From Arthrobacter sp. Soil764 (GTDB taxonomy: Bacteria; Actinomycetota; Actinomycetes; Actinomycetales; Micrococcaceae), in contig NZ_LMSI01000020.1 in NCBI RefSeq assembly GCF_001428075.1, positions 62,001-126,000 of the forward strand: DNA of 64,000 bases. The letters are read 5' to 3'. A program made the position numbers and the translations under genes. Each line of letters begins with the position of its first letter. Position 1 is the first letter of the stretch. The notes beneath the pieces were generated by a model. That model searched no databases. It was not told where the DNA came from and worked only from the letters and a program-made list of their open reading frames with translations. Positions 1 to 7,438 of the stretch are shown here, piece by piece.

Positions 1-173
1 CTTTCCGCTGTCCAGCGTCAGGCTAATTGACGACGACGGGCGGCACCGCCGGGACACCGGCACCAAACAATTGAAATGTTGGTCATCCGGGCCGGATAAC
101 GAACCGGATCACCGACTGTGGCAGGGCCCAGCGCGGTCCGCAGACCACAACTGCACAAGGAGAAATAAGCAGC
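1..173 (+). promoter_or_regulatory. Upstream/leader region of rplA, no gene seen
   Basis: No coding region is supported here. The segment ends in a clear Shine-Dalgarno sequence (AAGGAGA, 157-163) eleven bases before the rplA ATG. A short inverted repeat (ATCCGG at 85-90 with CCGGAT at 104-109) could fold in the mRNA. In many bacteria L1 represses its own operon by binding a leader hairpin, but I cannot match this one to the known L1 target. rplK normally lies just upstream and must be outside the window. Confidence 0.4.
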
Positions 174-881
174 ATGGCAAAGCGCAGCAAAGCATATGAG
201 GCAGCAGCCGCCAAGATCGACGCGGAGAAGCACTACGCACCGTTCGAGGCAGTAACGCTGGCCAAGGACACCAACCCGTCCAAGTTCGACGCCACGGTTG
301 AGGTTGCCTTCCGCCTCGGCGTTGACCCCCGCAAGGCTGACCAGATGGTCCGCGGCACGGTCAACCTGCCCCACGGCACCGGTAAGACCGCCCGCGTCCT
401 GGTCTTCGCCACGGGCGACAAGGCTGAAGCCGCAATCGCAGCCGGCGCCGACTTCGTTGGTTCCGACGACCTGATCGAAAAGATCGCAGCCGGCTGGACC
501 GACTTCGACGCCGCAGTTGCCACCCCTGACCTCATGGGCAAGGTTGGCCGCCTCGGTAAGGTCCTGGGCCCGCGTAACCTGATGCCGAACCCGAAGACGG
601 GCACCGTGACCCCCGATGTCACCAAGGCCGTCAACGACATCAAGGGTGGAAAGATCGACTTCCGCGTCGACAAGCACTCCAACCTGCACTTCATCATCGG
701 CAAGGTTTCCTTCGACGCCGTCAAGCTGGCTGAGAACTACGCAGCAGCACTGGAAGAGGTGCTTCGCCTGAAGCCGTCCGCTTCCAAGGGCCGCTACATC
801 CAGAAGGCAACCGTTGCCACCACCTTCGGTCCCGGCATCTCTGTTGACCCCAACGTCACCAAGGTGCTCACCGACGCATAG
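174..881 (+). CDS. rplA: 50S ribosomal protein L1
   Basis: L1 is a large-subunit protein of the mobile L1 stalk, which helps E-site tRNA leave the ribosome, and a translational repressor of its own operon in many bacteria. The 235-residue product has the usual length. It contains the conserved core [18 protein letters not shown] around residues 138-155 and GKVSFD in the final third. The ATG at 174 has a strong ribosome-binding site. A U-tract terminator follows at 925, so here rplA ends a transcription unit and is separated from rplJ by two acetyltransferase genes. The assignment is secure. Confidence 0.98.
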   Translation: MAKRSKAYEAAAAKIDAEKHYAPFEAVTLAKDTNPSKFDATVEVAFRLGVDPRKADQMVRGTVNLPHGTGKTARVLVFATGDKAEAAIAAGADFVGSDDLIEKIAAGWTDFDAAVATPDLMGKVGRLGKVLGPRNLMPNPKTGTVTPDVTKAVNDIKGGKIDFRVDKHSNLHFIIGKVSFDAVKLAENYAAALEEVLRLKPSASKGRYIQKATVATTFGPGISVDPNVTKVLTDA

Positions 882-924
882 TCGTTGAAAGAAGTTCCTG
901 CACCGGATTGATTCCGGCGCAACC

Positions 925-966
925 GAAGACCGTCCTGGCCCAAACGCCGGGACGGTCTTCTTTTTT
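925..966 (+). terminator. Intrinsic terminator after rplA
   Basis: The 11-base arm GAAGACCGTCC pairs with GGACGGTCTTC around a loop of about 14 bases and is followed directly by six T residues (961-966). This is a classical Rho-independent terminator 43 bases after the rplA stop. Confidence 0.92.
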
Positions 967-982
967 GTCCGTACCCTCTGCC

Positions 983-994
983 TAAGCTGACTGA
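983..994 (+). promoter_or_regulatory. Candidate -10 element giving a leaderless GNAT mRNA
   Basis: TAAGCT at 983-988 matches TANNNT and ends six bases before the ATG at 995. No Shine-Dalgarno sequence precedes that ATG. Together this suggests transcription starting at the start codon itself. No convincing -35 is visible, because that position falls in the T-run of the rplA terminator. This is inference from spacing. Confidence 0.4.
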
Positions 995-2143
995 ATGGAC
1001 CGGACCGAGCCAACCGAACCAGCGCCAATTCCTGGCCCCCATGCTTTGGCGATTGCCGCCGTCGGCCTTCCGCCGGGAGGGGATCCGGGCAGCCGTGGTG
1101 ACGCCGCCGGACTGTCCCCGGACTTCCTGGCCTGCCAGGCCATGAAGGAGGCCCACGCCCTGGCTGTCTGGGGAAACCTGGAGCGTTGCGCCACCGTGGC
1201 CGAGGCGCTGGAGTTCTGGCGTGGGAGCCGGTATGAGGAGCGGCATCTGTTCCTGGCACGGATCGGCCCGGAACCCGTGGGACTGTGTTCCGTCACGTTG
1301 CCCCTGCGGGAGAACCTGGCCACCGCAGGAATTGATGTCCTGGTGGTTCCCCAATGGCGGCGCAGGGGAGTGGGGCGCGCCCTGCTGGACCACGCCGAAG
1401 CGATGGCGCGGACTCACGGCAGGTCCTCCCTCGATTCCTTCCATGAACTGCCGCTCGACGCAGTGCGGGCTGGATCGCAATTGGTCACCGCCGCGTCCGG
1501 GGCGGGTGGACTGCCGCTGGATGACCCGGCCACCGCATTCGCACTGGCCGTCGGCTACCGGCTGGAACAGGTGGAGCGTTCCAGCCGGCTGGAGCTTCCA
1601 CTTCCGGAAGGACTGCTCGACCGGCTCGAGTCTGATGTGCTTGCCCGTGCAGGGGACTATGTGCTCACGGGCTGGGACGGACGCTGCCCGGAATCGCTCG
1701 TCGCCGCTTATGCCGGGCTGCGGGCGCGAATGAGCGCAGATGCCCCCACCGCAGGCATGGATTGGGAGCGCGAGGACTGGGACGAAGACCGCGTGCGTGA
1801 CGACGAGCTAGTGCTGGTCCGGGGCGGTGTCCAGTCAACTGTGACGGCAGCCCTGCACCGCAGCAGCGGCGAGCTGGTGGCCTACACCGTCCTGACCTGG
1901 CGCCCGCTGGTGCCGGAGTCGCTGATGCAGCAGGACACTTTGGTGGCGGAGGAGCACCGCGGTCACCGGCTGGGCATGCTGGTCAAGGCGGCCAACCTCC
2001 GCCGCGCGCAGGAAAAGTGGCCCCGGGCGCGCTCGGTCCTCACATGGAATGCCAGCGAAAACCAGCATATGCTGGCGATAAATACCGCACTTGGATTCAG
2101 GCCCGCTGGCTATGAAGGTGAGTGGCAGAAACGGCTGGGATGA
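995..2143 (+). CDS. Tandem-domain GNAT N-acetyltransferase (copy 1)
   Basis: The 382-residue protein has two GNAT folds. The N-terminal one carries the acetyl-CoA motif in RRRGVGRALL (about residues 120-130). The C-terminal one has EEHRGHRLGMLVKAANL (about 316-332) followed by TWNASEN and a C-terminal LGF segment. Tandem GNAT architecture is known from mycothiol synthase and from uncharacterised actinobacterial enzymes; the substrate here cannot be read from sequence. The next gene encodes a paralogue and starts seven bases after the stop, so the two are probably co-transcribed. The start at 995 lacks a ribosome-binding site and may be leaderless; a later in-frame start cannot be excluded. 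Confidence 0.85.
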   Translation: MDRTEPTEPAPIPGPHALAIAAVGLPPGGDPGSRGDAAGLSPDFLACQAMKEAHALAVWGNLERCATVAEALEFWRGSRYEERHLFLARIGPEPVGLCSVTLPLRENLATAGIDVLVVPQWRRRGVGRALLDHAEAMARTHGRSSLDSFHELPLDAVRAGSQLVTAASGAGGLPLDDPATAFALAVGYRLEQVERSSRLELPLPEGLLDRLESDVLARAGDYVLTGWDGRCPESLVAAYAGLRARMSADAPTAGMDWEREDWDEDRVRDDELVLVRGGVQSTVTAALHRSSGELVAYTVLTWRPLVPESLMQQDTLVAEEHRGHRLGMLVKAANLRRAQEKWPRARSVLTWNASENQHMLAINTALGFRPAGYEGEWQKRLG

Positions 2144-2150
2144 TGCCCGA

Positions 2151-3269
2151 ATGGCAATAGACGTAAAGATCGAACAGCTATGGATCCCCGACTCACTGGA
2201 CACGCCCGACGCAGCGGAATTCCTCGCCGCCGTCGAAGTGGGCCGCAAGGTACGGATGGCAACGTGGGGCAGCGACGACCTGGCCTACGGTCCGCTGGAG
2301 AAGCTGCTTGAGTTCGCGGACCCCTATGAGCGCCAGCTGATCCTCGTGGCCAAAGTGGACGGCGTCATCGTTGGAACGGTTGACATTGCGCTGCCGCTGA
2401 CGGACCACCTGGACCTCGCCGAGCTGACCCTCGACATCCTGCCTGAATTCCAGCGGCAGGGCGTGGGCCGGCGGCTCCTCGAGGCTGCCGAACAGCTGGC
2501 CAAGGGCGAAGGCCGCTCCATGATCCTGGTGGACACCAACCATCCCGGCGCATCCCTGCACGAGTTTGAACAGGCACAGCTGGTCCCCGGCTCCGGCCAG
2601 GGGTTCGTGCCGCTGGAGAGCCGGGAAGTGGAGTTCGCCCAGAAGACCGGCTACACGCTGCAGCACATTGAACAGTTCAGTTCCTGCCTGCTGCCCCTGG
2701 ATACCAAGCTGGTGGCCGACCTCCAGGCTGAGGCCGACGAAGCGAACAATGGCAGATACCGCCTGCACCACTGGACCGACCGTTGCCCGGAGCGCTGGCT
2801 GGAGGCCGTGGCCGTCCTGGAAAACCAGGCGGGGGCCGAACTTGACCCGTCGCTTGACGCGCCCGTTGAGCAGGAGATGGTGTTCGACGGCGGTCTGCTG
2901 CGGGAAGCGGAGGACGTCGCCATCGCGCAGGGCCGCAGAACGGTGGTCACCGCCGTCGAGCACATTGCCACCGGAGCCCTGGTGGGCCTGACCACCATCA
3001 CGGTGCTGGCGCACCGCGCCGACGTCGTCTTCCAGGACGATACCCTGGTGCTGCAGGAACACCGCGGCAACAAACTGGGCCTGCTGATCAAGGTGGCCAA
3101 CATGGAGCGGCTCAGCGAACAGTTCCCGGACGCCCGCATCATTTACACCTGGAACGCGCCGGAGAACCGGTACCTCCTGACCGTTAACCGGCAGCTCGGA
3201 TTCCAGACGGCCGGCGTGACCGGGATCTGGCAAAAGGAGCTTCCCACGCTGCATACCAGCACCAGTTGA
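2151..3269 (+). CDS. Tandem-domain GNAT N-acetyltransferase (copy 2)
   Basis: This 372-residue protein is a paralogue of the preceding one. It shares the second-domain pattern QDTLV-EHRG-LG-L-K-AN and TWNA-EN-L, and the C-terminal LGF-AG-G-WQK. The first domain has QRQGVGRRLLEAAEQ (acetyl-CoA loop). I chose the ATG at 2151, seven bases after the upstream stop, rather than the in-frame ATG at 2091 inside the preceding gene, because the extra 20 residues are not family-like. The substrate is unknown. It lies directly upstream of the rplJ promoter. Confidence 0.85.
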   Translation: MAIDVKIEQLWIPDSLDTPDAAEFLAAVEVGRKVRMATWGSDDLAYGPLEKLLEFADPYERQLILVAKVDGVIVGTVDIALPLTDHLDLAELTLDILPEFQRQGVGRRLLEAAEQLAKGEGRSMILVDTNHPGASLHEFEQAQLVPGSGQGFVPLESREVEFAQKTGYTLQHIEQFSSCLLPLDTKLVADLQAEADEANNGRYRLHHWTDRCPERWLEAVAVLENQAGAELDPSLDAPVEQEMVFDGGLLREAEDVAIAQGRRTVVTAVEHIATGALVGLTTITVLAHRADVVFQDDTLVLQEHRGNKLGLLIKVANMERLSEQFPDARIIYTWNAPENRYLLTVNRQLGFQTAGVTGIWQKELPTLHTSTS

Positions 3270-3278
3270 GTGCCCGAT

Positions 3279-3308
3279 TTGGTGGAGGGGCAACGCCTCG
3301 CGTAAGCT
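3279..3308 (+). promoter_or_regulatory. Candidate promoter of rplJ-rplL
   Basis: TTGGTG (3279-3284) and TAAGCT (3303-3308) are separated by 18 bases. Initiation near 3315 would give a leader of about 250 bases before rplJ, the size expected for an L10 leader. The same hexamer TAAGCT precedes the first GNAT gene. Motif match only. Confidence 0.5.
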
Positions 3309-3309
3309 G

Positions 3310-3555
3310 GGAGTACCAAAGACCGTCGGTTGTTGGAAATCCACTCTCCTGAACATGGCTCAACTCTGCAGTTGTGCGCTGGAGGCCACAGTGGCTTTCC
3401 GGACGAAGGACCCTCAACGCAGGGCGGCCGGCGCAGGTGAACGAAGCAACGTTCCACGGTACAGCCGTGTTGAGCCAAGCCCCGTGCATCTGCGCGGGGC
3501 GTTTTTAGTTTTAGCTCTCTTGAGCGGGGACCGTCGAATACCGGCACTATCCCCG
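3310..3555 (+). ncRNA. L10-type leader of rplJ-rplL with internal terminator hairpin
   Basis: A gene-free leader of about 250 bases precedes rplJ. It contains several complementary segments, such as GGAAATCCACT near 3336 and AGTGGCTTTCC near 3389. A terminator-like hairpin follows: GCCCCG (3479-3484) pairs with CGGGGC (3495-3500), then GTTTTTAGTTTTA. L10 leaders that bind the L10-L12 complex and attenuate rplJL expression are an established class in bacteria. That this is one rests on position and architecture; I could not run a covariance model. Confidence 0.6.
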
Positions 3556-3566
3556 GAAGGAGGGTT

Positions 3567-4148
3567 ATGGCAACGCCTACCAAGGTTTCAGCAGTAGCTG
3601 AGATCACTAACGATTTCAAGGAATCGAACGCCGCTGTCCTGACCGAATACCGCGGGCTCACCGTTGCACAGCTCAAGCAGCTGCGTGTTTCTCTCGGCCA
3701 GGACACCAAGTTCGCGGTCGTCAAGAACACCCTGACCGCCATTGCAGCCAAGGAAGCCGGCGTCGAAGCATTCGACGGCCAGCTTGCCGGCCCCACTGCA
3801 ATCGCGTTCATCAAGGGTGACGCAGTTGCCGCTGCCAAGAGCCTGACGGATTTTGCCAAGGCCAACAAGCAGCTGGTCATCAAGACCGGTTACTTCGAGG
3901 GCAAGGCGCTGGACGCCACCGAGGTTGCCGCACTTGCTGCCCTCGAGTCCCGTGAGCTGCAGCTCGCCAAGGTTGCAGGTGTCCTCAAGGCACCCGCCGC
4001 CGCAGCCGCACGCATCATCGACGCACTGCGCCTCAAGCTTGAAGAAGAGAACGGTGCACCGGCAGCTGCCGAAGCGCCCGCCGCTGAAGAAGCCCCTGCC
4101 GCTGAAGCTGAAGCTGCCGCTGAAGCTCCCGCTGCCGAAGAGAACTAA
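3567..4148 (+). CDS. rplJ: 50S ribosomal protein L10
   Basis: L10 anchors the L7/L12 dimers to the ribosomal stalk and, bound to L12, represses its own mRNA. The N-terminal part ([16 protein letters not shown], near residues 22-37) is characteristic. At 193 residues it is longer than the roughly 165-175 usual, because of an acidic Ala/Glu/Pro-rich tail (about residues 160-193) beyond the L12-binding helix. A similar tail occurs on L17 in this window. The start has a strong ribosome-binding site (GGAAGGAGG). rplL follows after 77 bases. Confidence 0.98.
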   Translation: MATPTKVSAVAEITNDFKESNAAVLTEYRGLTVAQLKQLRVSLGQDTKFAVVKNTLTAIAAKEAGVEAFDGQLAGPTAIAFIKGDAVAAAKSLTDFAKANKQLVIKTGYFEGKALDATEVAALAALESRELQLAKVAGVLKAPAAAAARIIDALRLKLEEENGAPAAAEAPAAEEAPAAEAEAAAEAPAAEEN

Positions 4149-4225
4149 TTCTCTTACCCCCACCAGACTCCGGTGCCCGTCCGGCCACGCGCCGTTCGGA
4201 CACCACAACAGGAAGGACGCCTACC

Positions 4226-4603
4226 ATGGCGAAGCTCAGCAACGAAGAGCTCATTGAAGCTTTCAAGGAACTGACCATCATCGAGCTCTCCGAGTTCGTC
4301 AAGCTCTTCGAAGAGACCTTCGAAGTTACCGCCGCTGCTGTTGCAGTTGCCGGCCCCGCCGGTGGCGGAGCTGCTGAAGAGGTTGAAGAGAAGACCGACT
4401 TCGACGTCATCCTCGAAGCTGCTGGCGACAAGAAGATCGCAGTGATCAAGGAAGTTCGCGCCATCACCTCCCTCGGCCTCAAGGAAGCCAAGGACCTGGT
4501 TGACGGTGCCCCCAAGGCTGTCCTCGAAGGCGCCAACAAGGAAGCTGCCGAGAAGGCCAAGGAGCAGCTCGAGGCTGCAGGCGCTACCGTTACCCTCAAG
4601 TAA
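4226..4603 (+). CDS. rplL: 50S ribosomal protein L7/L12
   Basis: L7/L12 forms the multimeric stalk that recruits and stimulates translational GTPases. The 125-residue acidic protein has the N-terminal dimerisation domain ([22 protein letters not shown]), a short Ala/Gly hinge near residues 36-50 and the factor-binding C-terminal domain with [20 protein letters not shown]. It forms an operon with rplJ and is followed by a terminator, so rplJL is probably a discrete unit regulated at the leader. Confidence 0.98.
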   Translation: MAKLSNEELIEAFKELTIIELSEFVKLFEETFEVTAAAVAVAGPAGGGAAEEVEEKTDFDVILEAAGDKKIAVIKEVRAITSLGLKEAKDLVDGAPKAVLEGANKEAAEKAKEQLEAAGATVTLK

Positions 4604-4618
4604 CAACGCCTTTTCCTT

Positions 4619-4660
4619 CGGAAACCCCGTCCACTCCGGTGGGCGGGGTTTCCTGCTTTA
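4619..4660 (+). terminator. Terminator after rplL
   Basis: GGAAACCCCG pairs with CGGGGTTTCC across a loop that is itself partly complementary (CCAC/GTGG). Only a weak T-rich tail follows. It lies between the convergent rplL and YbaK-family genes, and its A/T-flanked stem could act on both strands. Confidence 0.8.
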
Positions 4661-4695
4661 AAACGGCAGTCCTGCGTTCCGCGGCGCTCCTCTGC

Positions 4696-5193
4696 TTAGG
4701 CGGGATCGCTGATGTCCGCCACCACTGCTTCCAGGGCTGCGGTGAGGGCGTCGGCGTCGACGAAGGCGCTGTAGCCGTGGGCGCCTGCTCCCATGGAGAT
4801 CCGGCGCCCGGTTATCGTCGCGTCGGCATAAACCGGCCAGGCGGTGGTGCTCCCCAACGGGGTGATGGTGCCCCGTTCGTAACCGGTCGCCTCCAGTGCG
4901 GTATCGGCGGGCGGGAGGGACAGCTTGTTGACTCCCACCAGGGCCCGGAGCTTGGGCCAGGAGATCTGCCGGTCGCCCGGGATCAGGGCAAACAGGAAGG
5001 TCCCGTCCTTGTGCTTGACCACCAGGGACTTGACGATGTCACCTGGGCTGATGCCCAGGATGCCGGCGGCCTCTTCAAGGCTTCTGGCGGCGGGGCGCTC
5101 CACCACGTCAACCTGCAGGCCCCGGGCCGCGGCGTCGGCCAGGAAGCGTTCCCGTCCGACGCCGTCCGTCCCGTTTCGGGTTGGGCCCGCCAT
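4696..5193 (-). CDS. YbaK/ProX-type aminoacyl-tRNA editing domain protein
   Basis: The 165-residue protein matches the YbaK/ProX family, stand-alone trans-editing enzymes that hydrolyse mischarged tRNAs such as Cys-tRNA(Pro). Visible signatures are DIVKSLVVKHKDGTFLFALIPGD (split here: DIVKSLVVKHKDG, then FALIPGD), the loop RGTITPLG and a terminal GAGAHGYSAFVDA. Its start overlaps the thiolase stop by one base (TGATG), so the two are translationally coupled. Exact substrate specificity cannot be assigned. The gene converges on rplL. Confidence 0.85.
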   Translation of the reverse strand: MAGPTRNGTDGVGRERFLADAAARGLQVDVVERPAARSLEEAAGILGISPGDIVKSLVVKHKDGTFLFALIPGDRQISWPKLRALVGVNKLSLPPADTALEATGYERGTITPLGSTTAWPVYADATITGRRISMGAGAHGYSAFVDADALTAALEAVVADISDPA

Positions 5194-6392
5194 CAGTCGC
5201 GGTACAGCAGGAGGGCTTCGCCCTGCCCGCCCCCGCCGCAGAGGGACACCGCGGCCTTGCCGGTTCCGCGCCGTTTCAGCTCATGGGCGGCATGGGCCGC
5301 AAGCCGTGCCCCCGATGCCCCGATCGGGTGTCCCAGGGCGATGGCCCCGCCGTGGATGTTGCACTTCTCCAGGGGGTAGTCCAGGTCCTTGATGGACTGC
5401 ACGGCCACGGAGCCGAAGGCCTCGTTGATCTCGATGAAGTCAAGGTCCGCGGTGCTCCACCCGGCCTTGCCCAGGGCGTTCATGATGGCGTTTGACGGCT
5501 GGGAATGCAGGGAGTTGTCAGGGCCAGCCACCTGCCCCGGCTTTCCCACCACGGCCAGGTACTCCAGTCCGTGCTCCTCGGCGTAGCCGCGGGATGCGAG
5601 CACAAGGGCGGCCGCGCCGTCGGACAGGGGAGAGGAGTTGCCGGCGGTAATGGTCCCGTCAGTCACGAACGCTGCCCGCAGGCCGGCCAGCGACTCAACC
5701 GAGGTGTTCGGGCGCACGCCTTCGTCGGTGTCCACCACAAAGGGATCACCCTTACGCTGCTTGACGCTGATGGGTGCGATCTCGCCGTCGAACGTTCCGT
5801 TCTTTGCCGCCAGCGCCGCGCGCTGGTGGGACTGGGCCGCAACGTTGTCCTGGGAGGCGCGGTCGATGCCGAGCGTAAGGTTGCGGGTCTCGGTGGACAG
5901 GCCCATGGACTGTCCGTCAAAAGCGTCGGTCAGTCCGTCATGGGCGGCAGCGTCCAGCGCCTGGATGGAGCCGTACGTCCACCCCTGGCGGGAACCCGGG
6001 AGCAGGTGCGGCGCGCGGCTCATGGATTCCTGGCCGCCTGCCACCACCACGGCGGCCTCGCCGGCGCGGATCATCCGCGCAGCATCGATCACGGCAGTCA
6101 GGCCGGACAGGCACACCTTGTTGACCGTCACCGAGGGAACGTTCCATCCGATGCCGGCGCCGACGGCGCTCTGCCGCGCGGGATTCTGCCCCGCTCCTGC
6201 CTGCAGGACCTGGCCCATGATCACGGCCTCCACGTCACCGGCGTCGACGCCGCTCGATTCCAGGGCGGCCCTGATGGCGTGCGCGCCGAGGTCCACTGCA
6301 GTAAGGCTGGACAGTTGGCCGTTGATCCGGCCCTGCGGAGTCCGCGCTGCCCCAAGGATGACAACGTCATTGCTGTCAGGAGAGTTGGCCAT
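5193..6392 (-). CDS. Acetyl-CoA acetyltransferase (thiolase)
   Basis: Type II thiolases condense two acetyl-CoA, or cleave 3-ketoacyl-CoA, through an active-site Cys. Seen here: nucleophile in NKVCLSGL (Cys94), NEAFG, GHPIGASG (His355) and a C-terminal CGGGGQGEAL with the second Cys. I start at the ATG at 6392, giving 399 residues, the family norm; the 24-residue upstream extension lacks family features. The protein could be biosynthetic (acetoacetyl-CoA) or degradative; motifs alone do not decide. Co-transcribed with the YbaK-family gene and unrelated in function to the flanking ribosomal genes. Confidence 0.92.
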   Translation of the reverse strand: MANSPDSNDVVILGAARTPQGRINGQLSSLTAVDLGAHAIRAALESSGVDAGDVEAVIMGQVLQAGAGQNPARQSAVGAGIGWNVPSVTVNKVCLSGLTAVIDAARMIRAGEAAVVVAGGQESMSRAPHLLPGSRQGWTYGSIQALDAAAHDGLTDAFDGQSMGLSTETRNLTLGIDRASQDNVAAQSHQRAALAAKNGTFDGEIAPISVKQRKGDPFVVDTDEGVRPNTSVESLAGLRAAFVTDGTITAGNSSPLSDGAAALVLASRGYAEEHGLEYLAVVGKPGQVAGPDNSLHSQPSNAIMNALGKAGWSTADLDFIEINEAFGSVAVQSIKDLDYPLEKCNIHGGAIALGHPIGASGARLAAHAAHELKRRGTGKAAVSLCGGGGQGEALLLYRD

Positions 6393-6630
6393 GGTTACCA
6401 CTTTCAATCCGGTTCCGGTGTAAGCCACCAAGGCTATCGTGAGCCTGGTCACCCATCTATTCAAACGCTGGAAGCGTTATGTGCATTCCTCAGGGGCAGG
6501 GGGAGAGGTCCCCATCGCCGGGGTTATGCGCGACGGCGGCCGCTTGCGTAGGGTGGACGGCGAGGCTTTGCAGGGGGAGTGCTTTGCAGCGGGACACAAG
6601 GTCCGGGGCCGGGACGGACGGAGAGAGAAC

Positions 6631-7116
6631 GTGAAGAAGGCCTTTACCGCAGGGGTCATCGCCGCCACGGCCGCACTGACCGGCGGGGTGCTGGCAGGTT
6701 GCTCGGTGTCCACGCCGGCGCCGGCAGAACCGGTCAAGCCGGCGTCGTCCCCGGCGTCAACGCGGGACGGTGCCGCCAGCCCTGCAGCCGGCGGCACCGC
6801 AAGCCAGGGCGCCAAGGCAGCCGGAACCCGGGAAGCCTGCGAACTCTTCAACAAACTGGTGGTGGATTACGCCGCGGTTTCGCCCGCCGACTCCAAGGGC
6901 TACGAGGACGTTTACCTGAAGGCCCAGGACGCCAAGGACAGCGTCACCGGGGACCTGCAGGGCCTGTTCGCCTCCCTGGGCCTGCTGGCCATCGACCACT
7001 CATCGGCAGCGGAGTCCGGCGGCAAGCCGTCCCCGGAGTCGCAGGACGCCGTGCGGGATGCAGTCTTCGCAAACTCCGCGGCCTGCACGGCGGAGGGCGT
7101 TACGCTGCGGCTCTAG
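6631..7116 (+). CDS. Small lipoprotein of unknown function
   Basis: Starting at a GTG (6631) preceded by GGAGAGAG, this encodes 161 residues. It has a basic N-terminus, a hydrophobic stretch and the lipobox LAGC with Cys24, so it should be exported and lipid-anchored. A Pro/Ala/Ser-rich linker (about residues 27-60) leads to a folded region with ACELFNKLVVDY and a second Cys near the C-terminus (SAACTAEG). I do not recognise the family. It stands alone, divergent from the thiolase and upstream of rpoB. Confidence 0.8.
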   Translation: MKKAFTAGVIAATAALTGGVLAGCSVSTPAPAEPVKPASSPASTRDGAASPAAGGTASQGAKAAGTREACELFNKLVVDYAAVSPADSKGYEDVYLKAQDAKDSVTGDLQGLFASLGLLAIDHSSAAESGGKPSPESQDAVRDAVFANSAACTAEGVTLRL

Positions 7117-7170
7117 CAGGCGCAAGCGCAGGATCCTGGAGGCTGCGGCGGAAGCCCCGAAATCAAGTGC

Positions 7171-7199
7171 TTGCAATCCGGCCGGAAGTGGGGTAGACA
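7171..7199 (+). promoter_or_regulatory. Candidate promoter of rpoBC
   Basis: TTGCAA (7171-7176) and TAGACA (7194-7199) are separated by exactly 17 bases, a near-consensus housekeeping promoter. It lies 240 bases before the rpoB start, implying a long untranslated leader. That leader holds two copies of TCATATAGCGG (7257-7267 and 7340-7350), a motif also found just upstream of rpoA. Confidence 0.6.
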
Positions 7200-7256
7200 C
7201 GTAGGTTGTTTTGCCGTATCGTAGATATTTGCGTCTTCCCTGTTTACCTTCAGCCT

Positions 7257-7350
7257 TCATATAGCGGTGGGCTTTGCCTGGCAGCTGGCAATCAACGTGC
7301 CGTAACAACGGTCACAGCATAGTCAGTTCAGGCCCCGGGTCATATAGCGG
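7257..7350 (+). repeat. Two copies of TCATATAGCGG in the rpoB leader
   Basis: Identical 11-mers occur at 7257-7267 and 7340-7350, starting 83 bases apart. The second, extended to GTCATATAGCGGA, is identical over 13 bases to a site at 42772-42784 immediately upstream of rpoA. The role is unknown; shared control of RNA polymerase subunit genes is one possibility. Confidence 0.5.
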
Positions 7351-7438
7351 AACCGGATGGTAGCGCTGCGGAGTCACTTCGCAGGGTGCACAGCGGGGGA
7401 GATCTGAAAACGCCTGAAGGTCTGTGGAAGGATCCCTC

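Noticed and set aside
2091..2150. Longer N-terminus for the second GNAT gene
   Set aside because: The extra 20 codons lie inside the preceding gene, lack a ribosome-binding site, and do not resemble the paralogue.
3355..3597. 80-codon frame across the rplJ leader
   Set aside because: It overlaps the terminator-like hairpin and the rplJ start in another frame and has no ribosome-binding site; the region is better explained as a structured leader.
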